A program made the position numbers and the translations under genes. A stretch of DNA of 64,000 bases from Thozetella sp. PMI_491 (taxonomy: Eukaryota; Ascomycota; Sordariomycetes; Chaetosphaeriales; Chaetosphaeriaceae), in assembly GCA_021432635.1 (NCBI GenBank), contig MU270018.1:255579-319578 (forward strand). The letters run 5' to 3'. The notes beneath the pieces are model-generated. The model made no database searches. It saw nothing but the letters and a program-made list of their open reading frames with translations, and was not told where the DNA came from. Shown one piece after another: positions 11,634-23,190 of the stretch. The stretch's first letter is position 1; the number at the start of each line of letters is the position of its first letter.

Positions 11634-12586
11634 ACCATAGCCTTCCCGCTCGCCTGCGGCTAATTACCAGGAAAGCCTGAGGAGGTGGCGGCAAGGCATG
11701 AATCTCTGGACTTCTGGGGCGCTAGAGCAGCCTTCCAGTATCCAGTACCGGCTATCTGAATCCCCACGAGCTCCGGGCTGTCGTTGTGCCCTGCTAATCA
11801 GTCCCGGCTCTCAGATCAGCGACCGGAAGACAGCCTCAGGCAGGTTACTGTTCCGGGCAGGGAAGAGGAAATTTGGATTAAAAAGGTGGCAGGACACGGA
11901 GTTTGCCCTAGTCTAAGGGATATTCTAGCTAGCTATCTGATCGCTGGGGTATAATGCAGAGAGATGTTGTATAAGAAAGAGGGGGTATCACTGGCGTTAT
12001 CACTCCGAAGCTTTGCCAACACCAGACCCCTTCTCGGTGGTCTATGTTCAATTTGACGCGGAAACACCAAGAAAAAAAACAGGAAAAAAAAAACAAAGGT
12101 AGCATAGCAGGTCCCAAGGCAGCGGCTTTCCTACGCGTCGTCGCCCTGTTTGCGGGTTGATCTTTTAGGGCCCGGATGTTGCGATGCGGCTATAAATTAA
12201 GCCAAACATCTGAGAGCGGTCTAGAAGGAGGAGCCAGAGATGCCGGGCGAGCTGAGTACGTGCGCGTGCACGTCGGGCCGCGGGCGGGACGGCGAATCCG
12301 AGGTCCTTTTCATCGCCGCCAACCCACCAGGATCAGGCCGAAGGCACCCCGAGCTCGCAATCCGGCAGTGCTGGAAGAGCAGGCAACGTGCAGGCGATGT
12401 GCAGGCGGCATGTCTGCGGCAATCCATGTACCGCCTCAGTGTATACCCTACTCCAACTCTTCTATTTTGAGTTGGCGGGAGCCATGCCACCCACGGCTGG
12501 AGGAGGTGTGTTCGTCATATATGCGTGTCTTGTGTTGCAGCAGGTGATGGTGATATGGTGACCAGCCTTGGCTCAGACGGCCGTGC
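11634..12586. other. intergenic, 3' flank of the membrane-protein gene
   Basis: Contains A-rich tracts near 12070-12100. No supported gene. Confidence 0.45.
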
Positions 12587-14640
12587 TCACCGAAATTGCA
12601 GCCTGATTATCGAGAAGAGCATGTTCTGTAGAACGTGCAGCATGACGGCAACACTGGTAGGCAGCAGCTCGGGCCAAACGGCTAGGTCAAGCTTGCCCTC
12701 GGTTACGACGCTGACGCCGTAGATCCAGCGGATCAAGCCGGCCACGATGAAGCTGGCGATCAGCTCGCAGCCCCAGGTGATGCTGGAGGCCCAGAAGGTG
12801 AAATCAAAGTTGTAGCCGTCGGAGCCGACCGAGTCGAGCTCGTCGAAGGCAAAGTACGGGTAGACGTTCTTGTTGGCACCGAAGTGCAAGACCACGACGC
12901 TGCCGAGGAAAGCCATCATCGACACGTTCTCAGCCAGGAATCTGATGAAGACGTTACGCACGCACATCTTCTGGTACGACTGGTAGCTCTGTGTGTTCAC
13001 ACCGATGACGGAGAGGAACCAGTGCAGTGGCTTCGACATGAGCATCGGCGTTACAATTATCAGACCACTGGAGGAGAGGATCTGCAGGGTGATGAACTGC
13101 GACGGGCTCCGGAGACGGGCGTACAAAGCACGCACGTAGGTTTGGTACGTGAGCATAAAGTACCTGTGGCTCTTGTTAGCTTTCCTTTTCTTCCTCCTGG
13201 GCTGCGGGAGGGCGAGGGACGGGATGGAGGCGCATACAGCTTGAAGATCCAGCTAAGAGGGTAACTCCCTACCCTCTCGCCTTCGTTCCCCCCCAGGATC
13301 CACCCCGTGACTCCGTCGAGTAGGTATACGGTCAAGATCCAGCCGTAGACATACACTATCGTCTCCAAGTTGTTGTGGGGCAGGGTGCGGAGGTAGATCT
13401 CGGCGTACGCTTCTCCTATCTCGTACGCCAGGAGGCCGATGGCCAGCACCAGGCAGAACCATACGAAGCGGACGAAGCTCGCCGGTAGCCAGCGCCGCCG
13501 CATCCTGACGGGCATCGACACGGTCCGCGGCGCTCTGTCCTCGATTCCGACCGTATCAAGGTTCGGATCGAATGCGCTGCTCGCGCGTGCTTGCCGGCGC
13601 CGGTCCCGACGCGACAATGTGTTCTCGGGCTCGCCCGCCCACCAGGACGATGTGAAGATGCGCTGCGTCTCGGACAGGGAGTGGCGCAGCCCCAGGTGCC
13701 GCTCGTTGGTCATTAGAATGCAGAAGGCGATGGCGACGGGCAGGGCCATTATGATGAAGCTCCAGGTGATCCACGCCGTGTTGTGCACTGTGAGGAACCG
13801 GGTCTCGGGGCGGAGGTAGATGGGTATCGGGACAGCCAAGGACACAACGGCGATAAAGGAGACGGTGAGGGGGAAGCCGAGCGACTTGGGCCACCAGTTG
13901 AGGCTGTAGATGTTGAACACCTTGGTGATCCAGATGAGGGCAGTGAGGTTGTAGAAGGCGTAGTAGACAAACAGGAAGAACCAAAAGTTCACCTGCACCA
14001 GGGCTTGCCCGTGACCCGGCACCTTGCCCCGCTCGCCTTGGTCCGGATCCGCGTCCCCCGGGGCGCCCTTGCCGTCGTCTTCCGGCAAGTCGTACTGCGG
14101 GAAGGGGATGGCGCACCAGGCCACCGCCATGCTCGCCGGGAACACCACCAACACGGTCCACCGGCTCCACCAAGCATCCACGACGCGCTTCACCGACGTG
14201 GCACGCGGCGTCACCCACGTGTCCTCGATCCGCTGGCCGAGCCGGCGCAGCCGCCAGGCCAAGAGGGCCAGCCGGCCCTCATCCTCGTAGAAGGCCTCGT
14301 CGGCTGCGTCCTCGTCGCTTGCGTCTGCCTCCTCGGCCTCGAGTTCGGCTGCCACAAGGGCGCCGTACCCGACATGCACGCTCCCGCGGCCGCCGGCGCT
14401 TAGCAGCCCGAGGTGTCCGGACGAACGCATGCGTCGGGGAGACTGCTGGTCGGGGCGAGGCACGGCGCGGAAGCGGCCCAGCAGCGGCGAGGACTCGGTG
14501 TGATAACGCACATGCTGGGAGCTCTCGGAGCCCTGCTGGAAGGAAAAGAAGGAGGGCATGGCGCCGGCGGCCAAAGGGTCGAGCCGGGACGGCGGCGCGC
14601 GTCGGGGTGCGGCGGTCGGCTTGCTGGTGCTGGCGCCCAT
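12587..14640 (-). CDS. polytopic membrane protein of unknown function, fungal-type
   Basis: Exons (minus strand) are 14640-13238 and 13163-12587, with a 74-base intron (donor GTATGCG, acceptor GCCACAG), giving 659 residues. The 14640 ATG is the first true ATG in the frame and gives the N-terminus MGASTS, a fit to the N-myristoylation pattern (Gly2, Ser6). After about 190 residues of Ser/Arg- and acid-rich cytosolic sequence come roughly ten hydrophobic segments, for example WTVLVVFPASMAVAW, NFWFFLFVYYAFYNLTALIW, FPLTVSFIAVVSLAVPI, FVWFCLVLAIGLLAYEI and VAVMLHVLQNMLFSII. A long hydrophilic loop (ERHLGLRHSLSETQRIF to MRRRW) sits mid-protein. A charged motif (KPLHWFLSVIGVNTQSYQSY) looks conserved-protein-like, but I cannot tie it to a named transporter or enzyme family. 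I infer a conserved fungal membrane protein of unknown role, possibly lipid-anchored at its N-terminus. Confidence 0.8.
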
Positions 14641-15387
14641 GGAAGGCGGCGGCGGCAGCTCGTTGCTTGCTCGTCTGGTCTCGGCGGACGTGTGCAAGGA
14701 TGGGGACGCGCGCCTCGCTAAGGGCGCGGCCGATGCATGCCTCTCTGTGTATTTTTTTTTTTATCGCGGTGGCCCTGTGCTGTTCGCGTCCGGAGCTTGT
14801 TTTGTCCCTGCTCCTGGATCGCTCTCGACCGGTGTGTCGTCGTTTCACGATAAGAGCCCGGAATGAGGAGGGCTGAGCTCAGCCTGTCGGCGCCTGACGT
14901 CGAAGGATACGCGGTGCGGGGACCCACAACCAAGCGAGCCTGGCCGACGGCTGGCCTGATCCCCTGTTGCATCCCCCCGCCTCGCGGCCTGGCTCGTGCC
15001 TTTTTGATAGGCGCTCCAGCGCCTCAGACGCTGCCACACGCTGGGCCGCTACGCTAAAACAGCCTGCCGCAGGGGCGGGAGCACCCCCACGGTGTCTTGT
15101 CTCACCTGTCTTTGCCCGTGATGATATCACATGCATTCTGACGAGGCATGGGGTGCTGTCTCGACAAATGGCCCGCCCGAAGTTTCTCAACATTGGCGAC
15201 GTCTCAATTTTATCGTAGACAACGACCCAGAAGGTAGATATGCATAGAGACCGCGGCATTCCATTCATCTCATTTCCATGTACTCTGACACGGTGGCATA
15301 ATGCAACAATTAAAAAATAAAAATAAAAAGGCTAGTGTACATGACGTGCCCCTGTATCTACAGCATGGATGGCTATGCGTGCATATA
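14641..15387. other. intergenic between two minus-strand genes
   Basis: Upstream region of the membrane-protein gene and 3' flank of PEX2. Includes a T-run near 14752-14762 and an A-rich stretch at 15309-15330. Open frames of up to about 185 codons at 14279-14876 are antisense or GC-driven and show no features. Confidence 0.5.
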
Positions 15388-16824
15388 TCACCGGTCCAAG
15401 TCCTCACCCAGCTCATCTTCCTCGGCCTCGTATATCTCGGATTCTGAGTCGCTCGGGCTGTCGAAGTCGCCCTTCTCCAGCGGGGCCGCCTCGGGAATGT
15501 CAACAAGAACCCTGGAAGAATCACCTTCGTTGGCAGACGAGTCGTCCTTGACATCGTCTGCAAAGCCGACCGTCTTCGTCGTGGGTGACTTTTTCGGTGG
15601 CGGCAGGACGTCGCCGCCCCACGGCTTGCATTCCTTGACAAGCTCGCCGCACCGCAGACATGTCCATCCCTCTCCTTCTTCTCTCTCGATCCTCGTTGCA
15701 AGGCAAACAAAGCAATATATGCAGCCACACGGTATAGTCTCGTAGGGATTCGTGATGTCAGTTTGGGCAGACCCACCGACCCGGGTCGACGCCGCCGCGG
15801 CGAGGAGCTCATTCTCCGAGGTCGCCGAGTTCTGGTCTTGGTAGCAGATGGCGCAGGTCCGCTCTGGGAGGAAGGATAGCTCCCCTTTCTTCTCGTCGCT
15901 GGCCGCCGGGGTGTTGCTGACAATGTCTTTGGTTTTCCTCCACGCCCGCGCAAGCCAGCGCCTCCATCTGTTGACGCCCACCAGAGGGAGGACAAAGAGG
16001 AGGAACTCGGTAAATGCGTGCCAGACAAGCTGGCGGTTGAGGTACTCAAAGGAGACTTCCCGCGAGACTTGGCTGGTCGGCGGGGCGAGTCGCATCCGGA
16101 GGATGCGGTCCAGGAGGGTCCGGTACCTTCCGTGCAGGAGAAAGACGAGGAAGGATACAAAGGCGGCCGCGGAATGTACTGTGGTGGCAGTGGACGTCAG
16201 CCGGGACAGCATCTGCACCCGGGGGCTGGGGTCGTCGAAGCCGTCGTCCTGATCCAGCAGCCAGTTCTCCCACTTAGTCCATAGATAGCCGCCGCCTACC
16301 GTCACCAATCCGTAGAGAGACTTCTGCCACCTGCTGGGCGGCACGAGTACCGGTCCCTTGTGCCTCGCGTCGGTGAATTTGAGGTTCTGCAGCGCGGCAC
16401 CATAAGTGGCGTCGTTGTCCCAGACCGACAGCTTGAAGAGGATAGCCCGCAGCGCCAGCGAGATCTCGGCCGCCCAGTCATCCTTGAGACTGGGTCCTCC
16501 TTGGCCCGCCACTCCTCCGATATATCGCACCGCGTCGTGGACCTGCCCGCGCAGCAGCTCTACAAGCTCCTCGTCCAGGAGCTCGGCGTCGACCTGGCCG
16601 ACGCGGAAAGCGGGCCGGGTGCCCTCGCGGCTCGTCAGGGTGTCCCATAGCGACAGGGTGGATGCGCCGAGCCGACGCAGAAGGGGGGATTGTGTCTCGG
16701 CGATGCGCGCGCGCAGCTGCCGGGCGGACTGCTGCGCGGCAAGCTGGGCTTGGGCGGTGGCTTCACGGGCTTGGCGACGCTCTTGCAGGCGCCGTTGCGC
16801 CTCCGCAAAGGACGAATCGCTCAT
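15388..16824 (-). CDS. PEX2: peroxisomal RING-finger peroxin PEX2
   Basis: Peroxin of the Pex2-Pex10-Pex12 ubiquitin-ligase complex, which ubiquitinates the import receptor Pex5 at the peroxisomal membrane so it can be recycled. It is a single exon of 478 residues. The N-terminal half carries the Pex2/Pex12 membrane domain (about residues 45-290) with hydrophobic segments such as FTEFLLFVLPLVG. The C-terminal RING finger lies at about residues 330-400: CAICYQD, then IPCGCIYCFVC, then WTCLRCGELVKEC. The tail is acidic (SDSESEIYEAEEDELGE) and low-complexity. The N-terminal coiled segment is rich in Ala/Arg/Gln. In Podospora the homologue car1 is needed for karyogamy as well as peroxisome biogenesis, so a sexual-cycle role is possible here too. 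It is transcribed divergently from KAP120 across a 1-kb gap. Confidence 0.93.
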   Translation of the reverse strand: MSDSSFAEAQRRLQERRQAREATAQAQLAAQQSARQLRARIAETQSPLLRRLGASTLSLWDTLTSREGTRPAFRVGQVDAELLDEELVELLRGQVHDAVRYIGGVAGQGGPSLKDDWAAEISLALRAILFKLSVWDNDATYGAALQNLKFTDARHKGPVLVPPSRWQKSLYGLVTVGGGYLWTKWENWLLDQDDGFDDPSPRVQMLSRLTSTATTVHSAAAFVSFLVFLLHGRYRTLLDRILRMRLAPPTSQVSREVSFEYLNRQLVWHAFTEFLLFVLPLVGVNRWRRWLARAWRKTKDIVSNTPAASDEKKGELSFLPERTCAICYQDQNSATSENELLAAAASTRVGGSAQTDITNPYETIPCGCIYCFVCLATRIEREEGEGWTCLRCGELVKECKPWGGDVLPPPKKSPTTKTVGFADDVKDDSSANEGDSSRVLVDIPEAAPLEKGDFDSPSDSESEIYEAEEDELGEDLDR

Positions 16825-17818
16825 CTCATCGGAACGGTCGGTCGAAGGGGTTGTTGATGGTAGCTGCCCGACGTGATCATGGTCCGGCTAGCCTGTCTAG
16901 TGTGCGCCTCGGGAGATGCAATGGGGGGGGAGCCTTGGGCCGTGGAAGCTTGCGCGACCGAAAGCTGGGGGGGGTTGAGCCGAGGTTGGATTGGAATGAG
17001 CGTTGGCGCCACCCGCCGCCTGCATCGACCCTAGCACTGAATAGCCGGGAGCTGGAAGTCCACTTACATAATACATATAAACTTTGAATAATCAACTAAG
17101 TCACCTACACTTAAGGTAAACTACCTAGGTCCCTAGGTTTGCCATAACTACCTAGTTATCGTAACTTGTACCACGAACTTGCAATTTACCATAAGAGGCG
17201 CCAATAAACCCTTCTCGCCATTCATCGAGAGCCGGTGCGAATATTTGGTAGAAATTCTAGGGTGAGTCGCACTCTTCTCCGTCAAGTCTCGATCTGGGAT
17301 ATGTCTTTGCCGAGCCAAAATGCCCCAATCCGTGGCTGAGACGAAAGCAACCTAGGATATGTCGCCTTCTCTTCACTCCTCGTTTGGGCAGTGTGCGGCG
17401 GCAAGCCTGAGGTTCTAGAGGATACCACTCGAAAAAAAAACAACTACATAGACAGCCGTTGGCTGGCATGTGGCATCGGGCTGGTGGGAACGAAGCCGAC
17501 AGGTTCATGTTTCCATTTTGGATGGCAGCCTAGTAGTAGGGAATAGTGGGTCACTAGGTGCACGCCCGGGCCGCCGTCGAATCCAACCACACAAGGCGGA
17601 CGGCACTTTTCTGTGCCCCTCCATCGCCAACAGCACCCCTCCCCCCACCTAAGCTCACCAAGGGCAGCGACACCAAGGAGCAGGGCAAACGACTGAACTG
17701 CCAAGCCTGTGGCCGCCCACTCCTCCTTCCCCCCCTCTTCCGCCGTCTCTTCCCATCTTCCTAGTCTTCACATCCCTCGAACCTCCAACGGCCCCCAAGC
17801 CGAGCCGAGCGGTCCAGC
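16825..17818. other. divergent promoter region between PEX2 and KAP120
   Basis: An AT-richer island at about 17075-17225 carries two near-palindromic CCTAGGT sites at 17123-17138 and a related CCTAGTT at 17151. The rest is GC-rich with pyrimidine tracts just upstream of the KAP120 start. Confidence 0.5.
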
Positions 17819-20800
17819 ATGAGCTTCGCCATCGAGGTGCCAGGCGAGGCGAACCCTTTGAGCCTCCCAGAGCTGGGTAAGGCCCTGCATGCTGCTACCT
17901 CGCTCGACAATGCCCAGAGACAATCCGCTGGGAAGCAGCTCCAGGCCTGGGAGTCCCACCAAGACTATTATCCCGCGCTCCAGGTGCGTGTTGGCTCTCC
18001 TTCACTGTCACAGCGTCCCCCCCTTCCCCCCGGTATCTCGGGCAACCTGCTCGTCGCCGGTCCTGCGATGGCTGCCGGCCGGTCGACCCCGAGTGAAGCA
18101 CCCCGAGCGAAGCTGATCAGCCCCGTGTGTCTAGACTGCCTTTCTAGCCAAGGACCTGCCTCGAGAAATCCGGTTCCTCGCCATCATTCTCCTCAAGAAC
18201 GGAATCGACAGGTACTGGAGACCCAATGCCCGGAATTCCATCAAGCCCGCTGAGCGGCACCTCATCCGGTCCCGCCTGCTGCATGGCTCTATGGACGAGG
18301 AGGACCGGTCCTTTGCTTTGCACAACGCTCTCGTGGTGGCCAAGATCGTCCGTATAGACTACCCCGACCAGTGGCCCGAGGCCATGTCGACCATCGTCGA
18401 GGCCATACGATCCACGAGAAACGTAAACCAAGTGCATCTTGGCGGGGCGCTGCTGGTGCTGCTGCGAGTTGTCAAGGAATTGGCCACCGCCCGGTTGCGG
18501 AGGTCCCAGGTTGCCCTGCAAAAGGTCACCCCTGAGCTCGTACAGCTGCTAGGCGAGATCTACACGGAGAGGACGGCGTACTGGCTCGAGTTCCTAATCA
18601 AGGGTCGCGGCGACGAGGACGATGCAGACTTGAGCATGCAGAGCAGCCTCACCGTGCTCAAGATTCTGCGGCGGCTGGTGACGGTGGGGTATGAACACCC
18701 GCACAATGACGAGATGGTCCAGGGCTTCTGGTCGCTCTCCCAGTCTCAGTTCGGCCAGTTCCTCGATTTCGTCGGCAACGAGTCCCGGATCCCTGCGCCG
18801 TATCAAGACATCGTGGGGAAGCACCTGATCCAATTTACAAAGCTGCACATTGAAATGTGCGAATCGCACCCGGCCAGCTTCCCGGTGCTGCCGAACTCGA
18901 TCAAGCTCGTTGCCGATTACTGGGGCCTCGTCAAGCGCTTCTCGGAGGATTTTGAGAAGTCGACCGGCATCAAGCAGACGACCGGGGACGGCCCCGAAGC
19001 CAAGGCCAAGTTCGAGGGCCCCCTCCACGAGAGAATCGCGCTCAAGGGCCTCTTACTTCTCAGAGTGTGCGTCCGGATTGCCTTCCAGCCCGTCTCAACT
19101 ATCATGTACCGAAGCCAAGAAACCAAAAACCTAGAGAAAGCCGCGGTCCAGACCATCAAGACCGACCTCTTCACCAAAGATTTCCTCTCCGACATCGTCC
19201 AGGTCATCATCAGCAAGTTATTCGTCTTCAGGCAGTCAGACTTCGAGGCCTGGGAGGAAGACCCAGAAGAGTGGGAGAATCTGGAGCGGACCGAAGGCAA
19301 CGCATGGGAGTGGGCTGTCCGCCCATGTGCGGAGCGGCTGCTCATCGACTTGCTCACGCACTACAAGGAGCTCACGAAGCCGCTCGTGGACTTTTCGACC
19401 CTGGCCGTTAAGATTGGCGTCGACGTGGTCATGAAGGAAGCCGCCTACACGGCTCTCGGCTGCGCGGCGGCAAACATGCACGAAGATTTTGACTTTGACA
19501 GGCTGCTCACAAGCGTGTTGGTCAAGGACATGGAGATTCAAGACCCAATGGCTAAGCTGCTCCGCCGACGAGTGGCCATCTTGGTGAGCCAGTGGATACC
19601 GATCAAGGTTTCTGAGGCCAGTAGGCCGACCGTCTACGAGATCTTCCGACATCTTCTAAACAAGAACGACGAACGCAACGACGAGGTGGTCAGAATCACG
19701 GCGGCACGTCAGCTGAAATGGATTGCGGAAGACTTCGGCTTCCAACCCGAGGCCTTCCTGCCATTCGCCGCCGACACGTTCAACTTGCTGATCGGCCTTC
19801 TCCAGGAAGTCAGCGTCGACGAGACGAAGCTGGCCATTCTCGAGACGGTGAGGATCATCGTTACGCGTCTGGAGACCCACGTCTCGCAGTTCGGAGATGC
19901 GATAATGGCCACCCTTCCGAACCTGTGGGAGTCCGCCGGAAGCGAAGAATATATGATGAAGCAGTCCATCCTAGCCATTACGAGCGCCTTGGTTATGGCC
20001 ATGCGAGTTGAGTCGCAACGCTATCAGAGCTTCATGGTCCCTCTACTTATGGAGGCCATGAACCCCGAGTCTGCGCTCCACCTGCACCTCATTGAGGAGT
20101 CTGTGGAGCTGTGGAAGTCAATTCAACTACAGAGCGTGCCTCCACTCTCAGCGGAACTGGTGCAGCTGGTGGAGCTCGCCTTGCCGCTGCTCGAGTACGA
20201 GACAGAGGTAGCGAATAGCTGCTTAGAGATTGTCAAGAACTACATCATCTTGGCCCCAGAAGCCATGCTCAGCGACGGCCGCCGGCAGGCCATCATGGTG
20301 GCACTCATGCGCACATTGGACTCGAGAAGTCGGGGGCAGGTCCAACTAGGCACCAAGTCAATCGAGCTCCTCCTACAAGTTGCCCAGGAGCTCGGTGGGC
20401 AGGACGGTGTGTCGGTCCTGGTGCAGGACATGTTGCAACTGGGCCTCCTGGCCAAAATCATGGAGGGCTTACACAGCGCCTGGGAAGCCAGCCAAAGCAC
20501 CGGCCCGAACCGCAAGACGCGGCGGATCAACTCCCTCACCGAGACCGACTACTTCGCTCTCCTCGCCCGCATTGCCCTCGCAGGTCCAAACGTCTTCGCC
20601 ACCATGCTTGCGAGCTTCAGCCCCGGGGGCAACGACTTCGGCCCAGCGTGGGCATGGCTCAGCACCGAGTGGTTCGCCAGCTTCGATGCCATGGCCGAGC
20701 TCGAGCGTCAAAAGCTGTCGTGTCTTGCTCTGACCCGTCTCTGCGAGCTTCCCAACCCGATGCAGGATCTTGTACTAGGCAAGCTGCAGGATCTGCTCTC

Positions 20801-21110
20801 CATGTGGACCATGATCGTCTCCGAGCTTACCGTCGGTGCTGAGGACAGCGGCCGGGACAACCTTGTGTGGACCGAGCTCGCCTCGTCTGAATACGACACG
20901 CCCTTAGATGTGCGCGAGCGTGAATTCGCAGCCAAGGACCCAGTCCATACTGTCGTGACGTTCGACTTTGTCATGGAACATGTACGAGACCTAGTCCAGC
21001 GTTCCGGTGGTGAGGCTGTCTTCGAGGCGAATTGGGCAGTCAACGTGGACAAAGAGGTCTTAGCTGGCTTCCAGAAGCTCAGCCAGGCAGGAGGAGCGGG
21101 GCATGGCTAA
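17819..21110 (+). CDS. KAP120: karyopherin beta, Kap120/importin-11 type
   Basis: Nuclear transport receptor of the importin-beta family. Yeast Kap120 imports ribosome-biogenesis factors, including Rpf1. Exons are 17819-17983 and 18135-21110 with a 151-base intron (acceptor GTGTCTAG), giving 1046 residues, close to the usual length for the family. The intron falls inside the importin-beta N-terminal domain: exon 1 ends in AGKQLQAWESHQDYYPALQ and exon 2 opens with AFLAKDLPREIRFLAIILLK, then NGIDRYWRPNARNSIKPAER. The remainder is a run of amphipathic helices of HEAT type (for example ILKILRRLVTVGYEHPHNDE and AVRPCAERLLIDLLTHYKEL). The start is the first ATG in frame. Choosing the upstream ATG of the second-exon frame (18291) would delete the Ran-binding N-terminal repeats. 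It converges with DSK2 downstream. Confidence 0.93.
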
Positions 21111-21803
21111 GCGTTTGTCTCGACTACGGCCATCGGCCATCGGCCATCCTCTCAAGAGTCACGAGGCAAGGTTAGCGTGGTGAGGATGGTCCCAAACGTA
21201 GTAGGGGTTTTCTGGTATCCTGAGAAAATTACAGGCCTTGGTGACTGCCTGCTGGGCGAGGCAATCCTATCGGCCCTCTAACTTCTAAAGAAGCACTTTT
21301 GCGTTGGGAGTGGCATAGTTAGATATCCTCTTACGCGGTGATCTGCGCTTCTCAAATACCCGAAGCCGACCAGGAGTGCAGAGCAAGAATACATCCAGGA
21401 CATTTCATTTTCATTCGCATACGCCTGCGCTTCGTGTTGAGGGGCTGGTGGCAGCGCCGTAGGTACATCACATGGACAGTGCTCCTTCATGGCTCCTATT
21501 CGCCTGTCGGCGAGAATTTATAGTTACCGTCAGAATGGATCCCAACCCTATGTCATAGCCCAGTCCATCCCTACCTCCTCCACATCCTTCGTGTCTGCAT
21601 ATTCAGCGCTCACCGCCCCTGAATCAGGTGGGCGTCCTGCTCTCCGCATTCTATGAGAGCAAACCGGGACACCTAGCTGTACCACATGGTCCCATAGCTC
21701 CAAATAAGGAATAACGACCGCTAGTGATTACCCGCCTCACACGAGGCGCATGCCAACCGATCACTACTGCAATTTACCCTCTCCTTCTCCGCGCGCCAGT
21801 ACT
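21111..21803. other. convergent intergenic region
   Basis: 3' flanks of KAP120 and DSK2; no gene seen. A short direct repeat GGCCATC occurs just after the KAP120 stop. Confidence 0.55.
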
Positions 21804-23190
21804 TCATGATCCTCCCAAAAGGTGCTCGATGGCTCCTTGCACGCTGCCGCCACTGCGGCGCAGAGCGGCCACGTTCTGGTCGAAGTCGTAGAATCCCATG
21901 TCGTTGAGCTGCCGCAATTGCTCAGCATACCGCTCCTCGGGTGGCCGGTTGTCCGCTGGGGCCTGGGTAGCAGAAGCTCCGAAAATCTGAGCCATCTGCT
22001 GCAACATCTCTGGCGAAGGGGGCGGCAGACCGAACGGGTTCCCCGCATTGGCCCCTTGGGCGCCGGCGGGAGGGAATGCTCCGAAGAGAGCCGCGAATGG
22101 ATTCTGTTGCGCTTGGTTCTGGTCCGGAGAACGAGTGCCACCGGTCTGGCCCTGGCCGGTGGATGCAGGGGTGGTCGTCGCGGCATCAGTGCCAGCGGCG
22201 CCCTGGCCCACTGTTGTGGTTCCCGCCCCGGTTGCAGCGGCAGGTGGAGGGAAGGCAAAGGGATTGTTTGGCCCGAGAAACGCGGCGAAAGGGTTTGCAT
22301 CTCCTCCAGCGCCGGCTCCGAAGAGACCCGCGAAAGGGTTGGCTGCATTGGCATTATTCCCCGCAGCCGCGCCTTCGCTCGAGGGTGCACCGCTGGGCGT
22401 GGTATCCGTGGCTCCCGGGGCCGGGAAGGCTTCCTGGCCCATTCCGCCGCCGCCCATCGCCCTGCGCATTCTAGCTGCTGCCCGGATGGCATCAGGGTTG
22501 GTCATCATATGTCGAAACAGAGGCGACTGTATCAACTCGCGCGCATTGGGGGTGTTCGCTAGCATCGGGTTCGACTGGATCAAATGGTCTACGAACGCAG
22601 GGTTGTTAAGCGCCTCGTTCATGCCCTGAGCTATCGCGGGGTTGGCAAGCATATCGGCCATCTGCTCGTCGCTCGGGGGGGCACCCATCTATCGGTTTCT
22701 GTTAGCTAGGCCATGGGCAGGCAGGGATAGGTAGGTCGTGGGGTGCTCTTACTCCTCCGTCGGCGCCGAAGAGATCCATGCTCGGCAGGTTCGCATGACC
22801 GGCGAACCGTGCCCCGGTAAGGCCAGCCAGGAGATTGTTGGCTGAGGTGCCAGCAGCCATGTTCTGGGGCACCGCGGCTGGGGTTGGAGTTGACGACGCG
22901 GCGGAAGGGGTGGGCGCAGGATTGCTGGCGGCGCTCTTGACCATGTGAATCGTATTGCCAGCTTTGATCTTGTAGACGCTCAAGGCATCATCGTTCTTCA
23001 TGACCCGACCCGAATAGATCAGACGCTGCCTCTCGACGGAAATATTCTCGAACTCCTCGGTCGCGAGCTTCGTCTTCAGGTCGAGGACGGTGGCCGTCTC
23101 GGCCATGGAGATGGTGTGGCTCTTGTCGCCAGACGTCTTCACTTTGAAGGTGAGCTGGGCATCGCCAGAAGCTTCAGTGCTGTCCCCCAT
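21804..23190 (-). CDS. DSK2: ubiquilin-type ubiquitin receptor Dsk2
   Basis: Shuttle receptor that carries polyubiquitinated proteins, including ERAD substrates, to the proteasome. Exons (minus strand) are 23190-22753 and 22688-21804 with a 64-base intron (donor GTAAGAG, branch GCTAAC, acceptor CCGATAG), giving 440 residues. The ubiquitin-like domain lies at about residues 12-85 (LTFKVKTSGDKSHTISM, RQRLIYSGRVMKNDD). A STI1-type region at about 150-215 has NPAFVDHLIQSNPML and LFRHMMTNPDAIR. The C-terminal UBA domain starts at about residue 395 (QLRQLNDMGFYDFDQNVAAL). The linker is rich in Ala/Gly/Thr with NPFAGLF/NPFAAFL repeats, typical for ubiquilins. The first ATG in frame is used. It could act in the same pathway as the EDEM mannosidase in this window. 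Confidence 0.95.

Noticed and set aside
13783-14403. 206-codon plus-strand open frame
   Set aside because: Antisense shadow of the membrane-protein exon; low-complexity His/Gly/Arg text.
21764-22492. 242-codon minus-strand open frame overlapping DSK2
   Set aside because: Same strand but other frame than the DSK2 exon; Pro/Arg-rich shadow, while the DSK2 frame carries STI1 and UBA domains.
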